A stretch of 8,154 nucleotides of DNA, taken from NCBI GenBank assembly GCA_015663215.1, contig DQSP01000019.1:1-8154 (forward strand), in the 5' to 3' direction. The stretch is from Sulfurimonas sp. Its GTDB lineage: Bacteria; Campylobacterota; Campylobacteria; Campylobacterales; Sulfurimonadaceae. Under the pieces are notes generated by a model. That model saw nothing but the letters and a program-made list of their open reading frames with translations, searched no databases and had not been told where the DNA came from. Made by a program: the position numbers and the translations under genes. Of this stretch, positions 1-6,340 are shown piece after piece (position 1 is the first letter of the stretch; each line of letters opens with the position of its first letter).

Positions 1-1
1 A

Positions 2-226
2 CCGATGAGTAGAAACTTTCGTGTAGGTTTAGGCATAGCAAAGGGAAAATCACAAGAAGAGATTTTAAAAGAGTTAGGTGAGGTAGCAGAGGGAATAGGC
101 ACAACTTATGCACTCCATGAGTTAGCAAAGCATAACGAATTGTACCTACCAATAGCTAAAGAAGTGTATGAGATGCTAGAGGGTAAAAATCCTTTAGCTT
201 CATTAAAAGATCTCTTATCTTCTTGA
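2..226 (+). CDS. gpsA: Glycerol-3-phosphate dehydrogenase [NAD(P)+], C-terminal fragment
   Basis: This is the last 74 codons or so of GpsA, the cytoplasmic enzyme that reduces dihydroxyacetone phosphate to sn-glycerol-3-phosphate for phospholipid synthesis. The fragment opens with a Ser-Arg-Asn-Phe-Arg-Val-Gly-Leu-Gly stretch, the equivalent of the conserved SRNRxxG segment of the substrate-binding domain. It then follows the family's C-terminal helices: GKS near the start, EGIGTTYALHELA in the middle, and a LPIAKEVYEML segment before the tail. The frame is open to the window edge, so the gene starts upstream and the ATG at base 5 is an internal Met. The stop is TGA at 224-226. The next gene begins 13 bases later and its likely ribosome site overlaps this stop, so the two are probably co-transcribed. 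Identity is from motif recognition on a short piece, but the match is distinctive. Confidence 0.88.
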   Translation, partial: PMSRNFRVGLGIAKGKSQEEILKELGEVAEGIGTTYALHELAKHNELYLPIAKEVYEMLEGKNPLASLKDLLSS

Positions 227-239
227 GGGATTTATAAAG

Positions 240-1595
240 ATGACACACCACCTACCACAAATAAAAAAAATACTTATGGCTTTACTTATAGGTTTAGTCA
301 TATTCTTTGTAGCAAATACTATTTTTGACACAAGAGAGAGTTCTCTTTTAGGGCTTATAGCTATGCTTGTTACTTTATGGACAAATGAGGGGCTTGCCCT
401 TGGGGTGGTTTCGCTTCTGCCTATATTACTTTTTCCTGCGTTTGACATCATAAACACAAAGGCTACGGCTGTAAATTATGCACATCCCATTATATTTTTA
501 TTTTTTGGTGGATTTTTACTTGCCATTGGGGTTGAGAAAACAAAACTGCATATCTATATCTCTAACAAGATTTTAAACTTTTTTCCTGCTACTGCTAGGG
601 GTATGATATTTTCTCTCTCTATCACTTCAGCACTACTGAGTTCCATACTCTCAAATACTACTACAACGCTACTTCTCATATCTATAGCTATCTTTTTGAC
701 AGATGAGCTTAGACTGAAGATGAGGTTTGCTTTGGCTATCGCTTATGGGGCAAACATCGGTGGAATACTCACACCTATAGGGACACCACCAAATCTTGTT
801 TTACTTGGCATCATGGAAGATAAGGGCATGGAAATGGTTCCATTCTTTCAGTGGATATATATGGCGGCTCCTCTAGTTTTTATTATGCTAATGTTTATGA
901 GTTATCTACTTTCCATCGGTACAAAAGATATAGAGATTACCCATAGTATAGAGATAAAACCATTAGATAAAGATCAAAAAAAAGTGGTGTATGTACTTTT
1001 TAGTCTTATAGGTCTTCTTCTAGTTAATGCTTCTATAAAACCTTACTGGGCTGGGCTAGGACTTAGTGAGACAGGTATACTCCTTGGTTTTGGAGTACTT
1101 CTATTTATGCCTCCTTTTAATATACTAGAGTGGAAGGAAGACAACGGGAAAATTCCTTATGAAATTATCTTACTTTTTGGTGCTGGTTTCTCCATCGCTA
1201 AAGCATTCTCTCAAGTTGGCTTAGCCGATGAGGTGGCATCTTATCTCGTAAGTATCATAGACCTACCTCCTATTTTGTTACTCTTGTCAGTTGCCCTGCT
1301 TATTACATTTACAACAGAAGTGACATCAAATGTAGCGATGATATCTATTATGCTCCCTGTAATTTACTCAGTCTCAGAACTAGCAGGGGTAAACACAACT
1401 CTTTTTATGATGGTAGCAACACTTTGTGCTTCGTATGCGTTTATGCTGCCTATCGCCACTCCTCCAAACGCCATTGCTATGAGTACGGGTGCTATAGGTG
1501 TAAAAGATATGATACGTTACGGCATTGTGCTCAATATTATTGGTGTATTTACTATTACATTTATCGCTGAGTGCTTTTGGAAAGAATTATTGTGA
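240..1595 (+). CDS. SLC13/DASS family anion (dicarboxylate-type) permease
   Basis: A 451-residue inner-membrane transporter of the divalent anion:sodium symporter (SLC13) family. The inverted-repeat hallmarks are visible: a first SNT motif at residues 138-140 followed by a Thr run, GTPPN at 181-185, a second SN motif (S363-N364) and ATPPN at 406-410. About ten or more hydrophobic segments are present, starting at about 10-26. The WTNEGLALGVVSLLP segment near residue 47 is typical of the first repeat. In characterised members such as VcINDY the SNT loops bind Na+ and the carboxylate substrate, so Na+-coupled uptake of C4-dicarboxylates or a similar anion is inferred; sulfate or another anion cannot be excluded. 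The second motif reads SNV rather than SNT. Length is normal for the bacterial family. The start is ATG 13 bases after gpsA, with GAGG at 225-228 as a somewhat distant ribosome site. It converges with the helicase gene, leaving 26 bases between stops. Confidence 0.85.
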   Translation: MTHHLPQIKKILMALLIGLVIFFVANTIFDTRESSLLGLIAMLVTLWTNEGLALGVVSLLPILLFPAFDIINTKATAVNYAHPIIFLFFGGFLLAIGVEKTKLHIYISNKILNFFPATARGMIFSLSITSALLSSILSNTTTTLLLISIAIFLTDELRLKMRFALAIAYGANIGGILTPIGTPPNLVLLGIMEDKGMEMVPFFQWIYMAAPLVFIMLMFMSYLLSIGTKDIEITHSIEIKPLDKDQKKVVYVLFSLIGLLLVNASIKPYWAGLGLSETGILLGFGVLLFMPPFNILEWKEDNGKIPYEIILLFGAGFSIAKAFSQVGLADEVASYLVSIIDLPPILLLLSVALLITFTTEVTSNVAMISIMLPVIYSVSELAGVNTTLFMMVATLCASYAFMLPIATPPNAIAMSTGAIGVKDMIRYGIVLNIIGVFTITFIAECFWKELL

Positions 1596-1621
1596 TAGAA
1601 GAAGTTTAGAGATTCCCTTTA

Positions 1622-3331
1622 CTATATAAGAGTAATTTTAATATCATCATAGGCTACTGTAGCATCTAAATACTCAAAAATTGGTTTGAGTTTGATTTGT
1701 CCATTTTCACTAAAATCATCTGTGTTGTTTTTCTCTTTTATGTGTATTAGTGCCTCTTGTATACGAGAAACTATAATTGTATCAGGTAAAAACTTCTCAA
1801 TATTTAAGTCTTTATTCTCTTCTTTTAAAGTGCGAAGATGGTTGATGATAGTTCCCTTACTTATACCTCTATTTTTAGCCAAATCATCTAAAGAAGTAGA
1901 ACTCTCTATAAGCTCTTTTGTCTGCACATGAGTAGGAGTGCTACTGCATTTAACTAGCTTCTTCTCTGACTTTAAAATATTTTCTTGGCTTTGTATCTGT
2001 TCTATATCAACAAGTCCATCTATACTCAGTATATATGTTTTAAATATCTTTTGGAGTTTTTCTTGAGGCATAGCAGATATCTCATCACTCGCTTTTTTTG
2101 AAGCCGCTTTGATTCTGTCATCTATGTGTAAGATAAGAGGGTCAACAAGCAGTGCTTTATCATTTAAACCCATCAAACGAAGTCCATTTATGTTCTTTAT
2201 ACGAGAGAGTGCAACGTAGCCTTGTCCTACTTCAAATGTTTTTGAGAGGTCTATCTCAGCAGAGTCAAGTGTCATCCCTTGTGACTTATGTATAGTTATA
2301 GCCCATGCGAGTTTAAGAGGGACTTGCATAACTTTAGCGACTATGTTGGCATTTTCATTTTCCATAGTCCACTCTTCTAAGCTTACTTTTATGAGTGAGC
2401 CATCAGAAGTTTTTACTATGGGGAATTTAGTCTCTTTGTCGAAATCTACAATCACTCCCGTAGTCCCATTTACATAGCCTAGTTCATGATTGTTTTTTAT
2501 AAACATAACTACTGCATTTTTTTTGAGGTTTATCTCCTCTAAAACAAGTGATGATTTAAATATTCGCTCAATATTTTTTGCAGTTCCTTCTGATTTGTAA
2601 GTAAATGTAAACTCAGGATTATTAATTTTGTTTAATTCTTGCAAGTTTATTCTATCCACATCCATGTTATGAGTATAGAGTTTTGTAGGAGTAAAATCTG
2701 TGTCAAGTTCTTTCTCAAACCTCGCATTTAGAGCATCATAAGAGTCGTTTGAAACAGAACCACTCCTTATCTCATCTAAGATACTGATGAGCACATTGTC
2801 ATCTTGACGAAACTTCTCTTGTAGGTAGCATGTCTTGAGCTCAAGTGCTTTCCATGAGGGGGACTGCCATGCAAAGCGTTTCTCAGTAGGAACTCTCGAT
2901 ATAGGAGGAAGTTGGAAAAAGTCCCCGGAGAGTATGGTTTGAACACCACCAAAAGGCAGGCTATTTTGTTTAAAAGCTTGAAGTATTTTGTCTATAGAAG
3001 AAAAGATTTCAGGGCTTACCATAGAAATCTCATCGATTATAAGAACTTTAAGGTGAGAAAACCGAGTCCGAAGATACTTCTTTTCTAAGAGCGAGTCAAT
3101 ATAATCATCATCTATCTCACTACGAATCCCCAAACTAAAGTAAGAGTGTATAGTCTGACCTCGAAGATGAGAAGCAGCTATTCCAGTCGGTGCGACTATG
3201 GTCGGGATGACTTTACGTGATTTTAGATAAAAAGTAAACTTGTTTAAAAGGTATGTTTTCCCTGTTCCAGCAGAACCTGTGATGAAGACATTGTTACCAG
3301 TTTTGAGTATGTTTAACGCAGTCTCTTGCAT
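1622..3331 (-). CDS. Pif1-like SF1B DNA helicase with C-terminal helix-turn-helix
   Basis: A 569-residue ATP-dependent helicase of the Pif1/RecD-like SF1B group. Walker A is GSAGTGKT at residues 19-26, Walker B is LIIDE at 97-101, motif III is LSGDFFQLPP at 134-143, motif V is ITIHKSQGMTLD at 345-356 and motif VI is YVALSR at 372-377. The GDFFQLPP and THKSQG-like motifs are characteristic of Pif1 rather than UvrD/Rep helicases. Residues about 470-505 form a helix-turn-helix (DDLAKNRGISKGTIINHL), resembling the HTH_40-type domain found at the ends of some Pif1 and RecQ proteins. Known family roles are 5'-3' unwinding of forks, D-loops and G-quadruplexes; the specific role here is not determined. 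The ATG is preceded by AAAAGGA (3340-3346) with 8 bases of spacing. It is transcribed alone, divergently from the Dabb gene, from a strong-looking promoter at 3356-3364. Confidence 0.88.
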   Translation of the reverse strand: MQETALNILKTGNNVFITGSAGTGKTYLLNKFTFYLKSRKVIPTIVAPTGIAASHLRGQTIHSYFSLGIRSEIDDDYIDSLLEKKYLRTRFSHLKVLIIDEISMVSPEIFSSIDKILQAFKQNSLPFGGVQTILSGDFFQLPPISRVPTEKRFAWQSPSWKALELKTCYLQEKFRQDDNVLISILDEIRSGSVSNDSYDALNARFEKELDTDFTPTKLYTHNMDVDRINLQELNKINNPEFTFTYKSEGTAKNIERIFKSSLVLEEINLKKNAVVMFIKNNHELGYVNGTTGVIVDFDKETKFPIVKTSDGSLIKVSLEEWTMENENANIVAKVMQVPLKLAWAITIHKSQGMTLDSAEIDLSKTFEVGQGYVALSRIKNINGLRLMGLNDKALLVDPLILHIDDRIKAASKKASDEISAMPQEKLQKIFKTYILSIDGLVDIEQIQSQENILKSEKKLVKCSSTPTHVQTKELIESSTSLDDLAKNRGISKGTIINHLRTLKEENKDLNIEKFLPDTIIVSRIQEALIHIKEKNNTDDFSENGQIKLKPIFEYLDATVAYDDIKITLI

Positions 3332-3355
3332 GATGGAAATCCTTTTCTTTGTGTG

Positions 3356-3364
3356 ATTATATCA
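3356..3364 (-). promoter_or_regulatory. Extended -10 promoter for the Pif1-like helicase
   Basis: Read on the minus strand this is TGATATAAT, a perfect TATAAT with the TGn extension. It lies about 25 bases upstream of the helicase ATG, leaving room for a short leader with the AAAAGGA ribosome site. No good -35 box is evident, as is usual for Campylobacterota sigma-70 promoters. Activity is inferred from the motif. Confidence 0.6.
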
Positions 3365-3389
3365 AAACAATTTTGGTATAAAGTGAATG

Positions 3390-3398
3390 TGATATAAT
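3390..3398 (+). promoter_or_regulatory. Extended -10 promoter for the Dabb gene
   Basis: The sequence is TGATATAAT, identical to the divergent helicase promoter. It overlaps an upstream in-frame ATG at 3397, which would therefore sit at or before the transcription start. That argues that translation starts at 3421. The -35 region is weak (TTTTGG at 3371-3376). Confidence 0.6.
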
Positions 3399-3408
3399 GC
3401 GAAAAAAT

Positions 3409-3413
3409 AAGGA
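3409..3413 (+). promoter_or_regulatory. Ribosome binding site deciding the Dabb start
   Basis: AAGGA lies 7 bases before the ATG at 3421, the optimal distance. No comparable site precedes the in-frame ATG at 3397. This fixes the start at 3421. Confidence 0.75.
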
Positions 3414-3420
3414 AGAAATC

Positions 3421-3711
3421 ATGATAGTACACATAGTAATGTTTAAGTTAAAAGAAGAAGATAAGCAAGCAAACTTAGTAAAAATAAGAGCAGTTTTAGA
3501 GCAACTACCAAAGAAAATAGAAGAGTTAGTATCTATGGAAGTAGGGCTAAATTTTGATGAGAGCGAGCGTGCATTTGACCTCTCTTTATATGCAACATTT
3601 AAAACCAAAGAAGACCTAGAAACTTATGCATCTCATAAAGAGCATCTTAAAGTAGTGGATTTTATTAAAACTGTTGTGAGTGAGTCTAAGGTTGTAGACT
3701 ACAGACTCTAA
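3421..3711 (+). CDS. Dabb (stress-responsive A/B barrel) domain protein
   Basis: A 96-residue cytoplasmic protein consisting of a single Dabb-type dimeric alpha/beta barrel domain. It begins MIVHIVMFKLKEE, the standard first strand of the family, with His4. It ends with the usual pattern of YASHKEHLKVV followed by a VVDYRL-like last strand. Family members are small dimers found as stress-induced plant proteins and as domains in bacterial proteins and some enzymes; no reaction can be assigned here. The start was moved 24 bases downstream from the first in-frame ATG (3397), because that ATG overlaps the TATAAT box and lacks a ribosome site, and because the domain starts exactly at 3421. The gene looks monocistronic, converging with the cytochrome c gene 18 bases beyond its stop. 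Confidence 0.82.
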   Translation: MIVHIVMFKLKEEDKQANLVKIRAVLEQLPKKIEELVSMEVGLNFDESERAFDLSLYATFKTKEDLETYASHKEHLKVVDFIKTVVSESKVVDYRL

Positions 3712-3718
3712 ATTTTCA

Positions 3719-3744
3719 AATACTAAGTATTAAAACTTAGTATT
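3719..3744. terminator. Inverted repeat at the convergent Dabb/cytochrome c junction, possible bidirectional terminator
   Basis: A perfect 10-bp inverted repeat (AATACTAAGT, 6-base loop, ACTTAGTATT) lies between two converging genes. One arm includes the last sense codons of the cytochrome gene (Asn-Thr-Lys), and the loop side holds its TAA stop. The position suits a shared terminator. However, the stem is AT-rich and neither strand has a clean U-run after it, so its strength as an intrinsic terminator is uncertain. Confidence 0.45.
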
Positions 3745-4137
3745 CTCATATCTATCATAAAGCCATTCAGCAACAGCTTGTTTCTCATCTTCATTGATTT
3801 GCCCCTTAAGTGATGGCATTGTGCCAAACTTCTCTATGGCACCTGTGTTGCACATACTGTTGTCAAGATTTGGGTTTACGATGTAGTCTTTAACAAAAAG
3901 TATAAAAAGATAACGATCTACATCTTCCTCTTCATCCGTTGTTTTTATGTTCTCTTTAAGTCGACCTGATACTTCTACCATTGGTGGAGCGACAAGTTCA
4001 TTGAGATGAGAGAGTGCATACTTAGCTGTCATCATTTCAACATGACATGCTTGACACTTGTTTTTATATACTTCATAACCATCAGCAGCAAATATAGATG
4101 CAGACAAAAGTAAAGAAGTTAAGAGTAGTTTTTTCAT
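3730..4137 (-). CDS. Periplasmic monohaem class I cytochrome c
   Basis: A 135-residue precursor with a Sec signal peptide: MKK, a hydrophobic core to about residue 16, and probable cleavage after Ala17 or Ala18. One haem-binding CxxCH is present (C28-Q-A-C31-H32). The likely sixth haem ligand is M107 in a GTMPSLKG segment, followed by a C-terminal helix with a WLYDRY motif, as expected for class I cytochrome c. It therefore should carry electrons in the periplasm; partner enzymes are not visible nearby. The gap between CxxCH and Met is about 75 residues and includes an acidic patch (DEEEDVD, 68-74) and a further Cys at 96. The start is ATG with AAGGAA (4146-4151) at 8-base spacing. The gene stands alone, divergent from the protease operon and convergent with the Dabb gene. 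Confidence 0.87.
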   Translation of the reverse strand: MKKLLLTSLLLSASIFAADGYEVYKNKCQACHVEMMTAKYALSHLNELVAPPMVEVSGRLKENIKTTDEEEDVDRYLFILFVKDYIVNPNLDNSMCNTGAIEKFGTMPSLKGQINEDEKQAVAEWLYDRYENTKF

Positions 4138-4174
4138 TTTTTTTATTCCTTGAAAATTAAATATAAAACATACT

Positions 4175-4180
4175 AATATA
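4175..4180 (-). promoter_or_regulatory. Possible -10 box of the cytochrome c gene
   Basis: On the minus strand this reads TATATT, about 38 bases upstream of the cytochrome ATG, which would give a leader of roughly 30 bases containing the AAGGAA site. The region is so AT-rich that other boxes are possible, including a second TATATT at 4160-4165 that seems too close to the ribosome site. Confidence 0.3.
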
Positions 4181-4186
4181 TAAGTA

Positions 4187-4201
4187 TTAACTAAACGTTA
4201 A
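4187..4201. promoter_or_regulatory. Dyad TTAAC-N5-GTTAA, possible operator
   Basis: A 15-base dyad in the divergent region between the cytochrome c and M48 protease genes. A second dyad, ATACT-N8-AGTAT, adjoins it at 4170-4187. The position, just upstream of both putative promoters, would suit a regulator site. I do not recognise the motif, and such short AT-rich dyads occur by chance. Confidence 0.2.
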
Positions 4202-4225
4202 GAGGGTGTAGTTAAACAATAAAGA

Positions 4226-4234
4226 TGCTAAAAT
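4226..4234 (+). promoter_or_regulatory. Extended -10 promoter for the M48-prmC-DUF4149 operon
   Basis: TGCTAAAAT is a TGn-extended -10 with one mismatch from TATAAT. It overlaps an in-frame ATG at 4225, so that codon is unlikely to be the translation start. A transcript starting around 4241 would have a leader of about 29 bases before the ATG at 4270. Confidence 0.45.
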
Positions 4235-4255
4235 GTTGTAAAAATTACACAGAAA

Positions 4256-4260
4256 AAAGG
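4256..4260 (+). promoter_or_regulatory. Ribosome binding site deciding the M48 protease start
   Basis: AAAGG sits 9 bases before the ATG at 4270. The upstream in-frame ATG at 4225 has only AGAGGG about 18 bases away, which is too far. This supports the shorter protein. Confidence 0.65.
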
Positions 4261-4269
4261 TCTAACTAT

Positions 4270-5526
4270 ATGTTAACAACAATAATTGCTATATACACAC
4301 TCTATGTACTCATCACAATATATACGAGTGTTATGCAAATAGGCTATATCAACCAAGCTAAACGCAAAGAGGCTATTTTACTTAATGCTGCTGATTTTTT
4401 AAAAGCTGGAAACTATGCAGTACGAAAAGAGAAGATGACTTTAGTGAGTACATTTTTTGACTATCTTGTTTTTATCATTTGGATGGGTGTTGGAGTAAGA
4501 ACACTTCAAGAAAACATTATGTTTGATAATGAAGCCGTGTTAAACATAGCTATTGTCATGGGTTTTGTGGTGATAAATTCCATTCTTTCACTCCCTTTTG
4601 CTTACTATGAAAAGTTTGTTATAGATAAAGAGTTTGGATTTAACAAGTCTAGTCTTGGTTTGTGGATAAAAGATACTCTTATCTCATTTATAATGACTCT
4701 TGTTTTTGGTTCACTAGTAGTGTGGGGCATTTTTCTCATCATCTCAAACTTTGCTCTTTGGTGGATGTGGAGTTTTCTATTTATATTTGCCGTAATTATA
4801 CTTATAAATATGCTTTATCCTGCGTTTAGAGCGACTTTTTTTGATAAACTAACGCCACTTCAAGATGAAGAACTTGATGAAAGAATAAAAGAGCTTATGG
4901 ACAAAACAGGTTTTGTAAGTAGTGGTGTTTTTGTGAGTGATGCAAGTAAACGCGATGCAAGACTCAATGCTTATTTTGGTGGTTTTGGAAAAGCGAAACG
5001 TGTTGTTCTTTTTGACACACTTATAGAAAAACTCACTACAAAAGAGCTACTTGCTGTACTCGGACATGAGCTAGGACACTTTGCACATGGCGATATCTAC
5101 AAAAACATAGGACTTGTGGGTGCTATGTTATTTATCATGTTTGGACTCTTTGGGAACCTTCCTGAAACTCTCTACATGGAAATGGGACTCTCACCTGAGC
5201 CTTATGTTCTGATGATACTGCTTATGCTTTTTATGCCAGTTTTAGGCTTTGTTATGATGCCTATCATGGGAATTGTGAGTCGTCACAACGAATATGCAGC
5301 AGATAAGATGGGAAGTGAGTTAGGCGGACCAGCAGGAGCGATAGAACTTGCAAATGCACTCAAAAAGTTGGTAACAGAGAATAAAAGTTTTCCACTTTCG
5401 CATCCTATCTATATCTTTTTTCACTACACACACCCTCCAGTTCTAGAGCGTTTAAAAGAGCTAGGAGTTGACATAAACGAAACAGATAGCAGTTCACTAG
5501 AGGGAAAATGCGAAGCAAATATATAG
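4270..5526 (+). CDS. M48 family (Ste24/CAAX protease 1-like) membrane zinc metalloprotease
   Basis: A 418-residue integral membrane protease. The zinc site is HELGH (residues 266-270 from the chosen start), with the third ligand Glu341 in a SRHNEYAAD segment. Upstream is the Ste24 signature DASKRDARLNAYFGG followed by KRVVLFDTL, and near the C-terminus a HYTHPPVLERL segment matches the family's HPP motif. About seven hydrophobic segments are seen: one at the very N-terminus, several before the catalytic domain and two after HExxH. Eukaryotic Ste24 processes prenylated proteins; bacterial homologues are thought to act in membrane-protein or periplasmic quality control, so the substrate here is unknown. 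The ATG at 4270 is preferred to 4225: it has AAAGG in front, gives a hydrophobic N-terminus (MLTTIIAIYTLYV), and drops 15 charged, Cys-containing residues encoded across the promoter. It is first in an operon and overlaps prmC by 19 bases. Confidence 0.88.
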   Translation: MLTTIIAIYTLYVLITIYTSVMQIGYINQAKRKEAILLNAADFLKAGNYAVRKEKMTLVSTFFDYLVFIIWMGVGVRTLQENIMFDNEAVLNIAIVMGFVVINSILSLPFAYYEKFVIDKEFGFNKSSLGLWIKDTLISFIMTLVFGSLVVWGIFLIISNFALWWMWSFLFIFAVIILINMLYPAFRATFFDKLTPLQDEELDERIKELMDKTGFVSSGVFVSDASKRDARLNAYFGGFGKAKRVVLFDTLIEKLTTKELLAVLGHELGHFAHGDIYKNIGLVGAMLFIMFGLFGNLPETLYMEMGLSPEPYVLMILLMLFMPVLGFVMMPIMGIVSRHNEYAADKMGSELGGPAGAIELANALKKLVTENKSFPLSHPIYIFFHYTHPPVLERLKELGVDINETDSSSLEGKCEANI

Positions 5527-6338
5527 TAAAAGATTTACTTCGTGAGATGACAGAGCTTTTATCACCTCACATCGAGAGAGCATCAAGAGAAGCACAGCTA
5601 TTGCTTATGGCTCATTTAAATGAAGATGAATTATGGCTTATCACACATCAAAATTCTGAGGTAAGTGATACTAAGGAGCTATTTGAGTGGGTCAAACGCA
5701 GATGTGAAAATGAACCTTTTGAGTACATAACAAATAGAGTAAGTTTTTATAGTGAAGAGTTTTTTATAAAAGAGGGTGCTCTTATCCCTAGACCTGAGAC
5801 GGAACTGCTTATAGATGAAGTTTTTAAAACCTATGAAAATAAAAATGCAAGTCTTACTTTTGTTGAAGTAGGGGTAGGTAGTGGTATCATCTCTATCATG
5901 CTTGCAAAACATTATCCAAATGCTCGTTTTATCGCTGTTGACATCTCTCAAAATGCTCTTGATATAGCAGAGGTCAATATAGAAAAATTTGGACTCTCTC
6001 GTAGAATAGAGCTGCGTTTAGGGTCACTTCTTGAACCAATAAATGAGAAGATAGACTACCTTGTTTCAAACCCTCCTTATATAGAAGATGGAATAGACTT
6101 GGAATCTAATCTCTCTTATGAACCACAAAATGCTCTTTTTGGAGGTAAGGTAGGGGATGAACTCATAAAAAAACTCCTTGATGGAGTCTTAAAACAAAAG
6201 ATTAAGTTTTTTACTTGTGAGATGGGTTATGATCAACAAGATAGAATACAAACTTATCTGAAAGATAAGAATTTCAAAAGTATAGAGTTCTATAAAGATT
6301 ATAGTGATTTTGATAGAGGCTTTACATTAAAGGTATAA
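5508..6338 (+). CDS. prmC: Peptide chain release factor N5-glutamine methyltransferase (PrmC/HemK)
   Basis: A 276-residue SAM-dependent enzyme that methylates the Gln of the GGQ motif in release factors RF1 and RF2, supporting translation termination in the cytoplasm. An N-terminal helical domain (about 1-80) binds the release factor. The family segment LIPRPETELL lies at 92-101, the SAM-binding motif VEVGVGSG at 119-126, an acidic D145 after strand 2, and the catalytic NPPY at 188-191, followed by YEPQNALFGG at 204-213. Length matches the family. The chosen ATG overlaps the protease gene by 19 bases; GAGGG at 5500-5504 is only 3 bases away, so translation may depend on coupling with the protease. 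The next in-frame ATG (5547) has no better site and would cut helix 1. The DUF4149 gene follows 2 bases after its TAA. Confidence 0.93.
   Translation: MRSKYIVKDLLREMTELLSPHIERASREAQLLLMAHLNEDELWLITHQNSEVSDTKELFEWVKRRCENEPFEYITNRVSFYSEEFFIKEGALIPRPETELLIDEVFKTYENKNASLTFVEVGVGSGIISIMLAKHYPNARFIAVDISQNALDIAEVNIEKFGLSRRIELRLGSLLEPINEKIDYLVSNPPYIEDGIDLESNLSYEPQNALFGGKVGDELIKKLLDGVLKQKIKFFTCEMGYDQQDRIQTYLKDKNFKSIEFYKDYSDFDRGFTLKV
6329..6333 (+). promoter_or_regulatory. Ribosome binding site supporting a TTG start
   Basis: AAAGG inside the last codons of prmC lies 7 bases before the TTG at 6341. Its ideal spacing is the main reason for accepting the rare start codon, since no ATG occurs until about residue 53. 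Confidence 0.7.
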
Positions 6339-6340
6339 AA

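Noticed and set aside
5..226. A separate 73-residue small protein starting at ATG 5
   Set aside because: Its sequence matches the C-terminal end of GpsA and the frame is open to the window edge, so the ATG is internal.
215..457. 80-codon open frame on the minus strand
   Set aside because: It is antisense to the start of the SLC13 permease, has no family features, and has no reason to be expressed.
1619..1635. TTACT-N7-AGTAA followed by TTTT at the permease/helicase convergence, considered as a terminator
   Set aside because: A 5-bp AT-rich stem is too weak to support, although the position would be suitable.
1686..1931. 81-codon open frame on the plus strand
   Set aside because: It lies opposite the conserved helicase C-terminal coding region, with Ser/Leu-rich composition typical of antisense frames.
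3357..3608. 83-codon open frame on the minus strand
   Set aside because: It is the reverse of the Dabb gene and its promoter; the Dabb frame has the recognisable domain.
3682..3708. GAGTCT-N15-AGACTC repeat at the end of the Dabb gene
   Set aside because: It is a short stem with a long loop inside coding sequence; the 10-bp repeat just downstream is the better candidate.
5679..5951. 90-codon open frame on the minus strand
   Set aside because: It is antisense to prmC across the SAM-binding region, which is clearly the coding strand.
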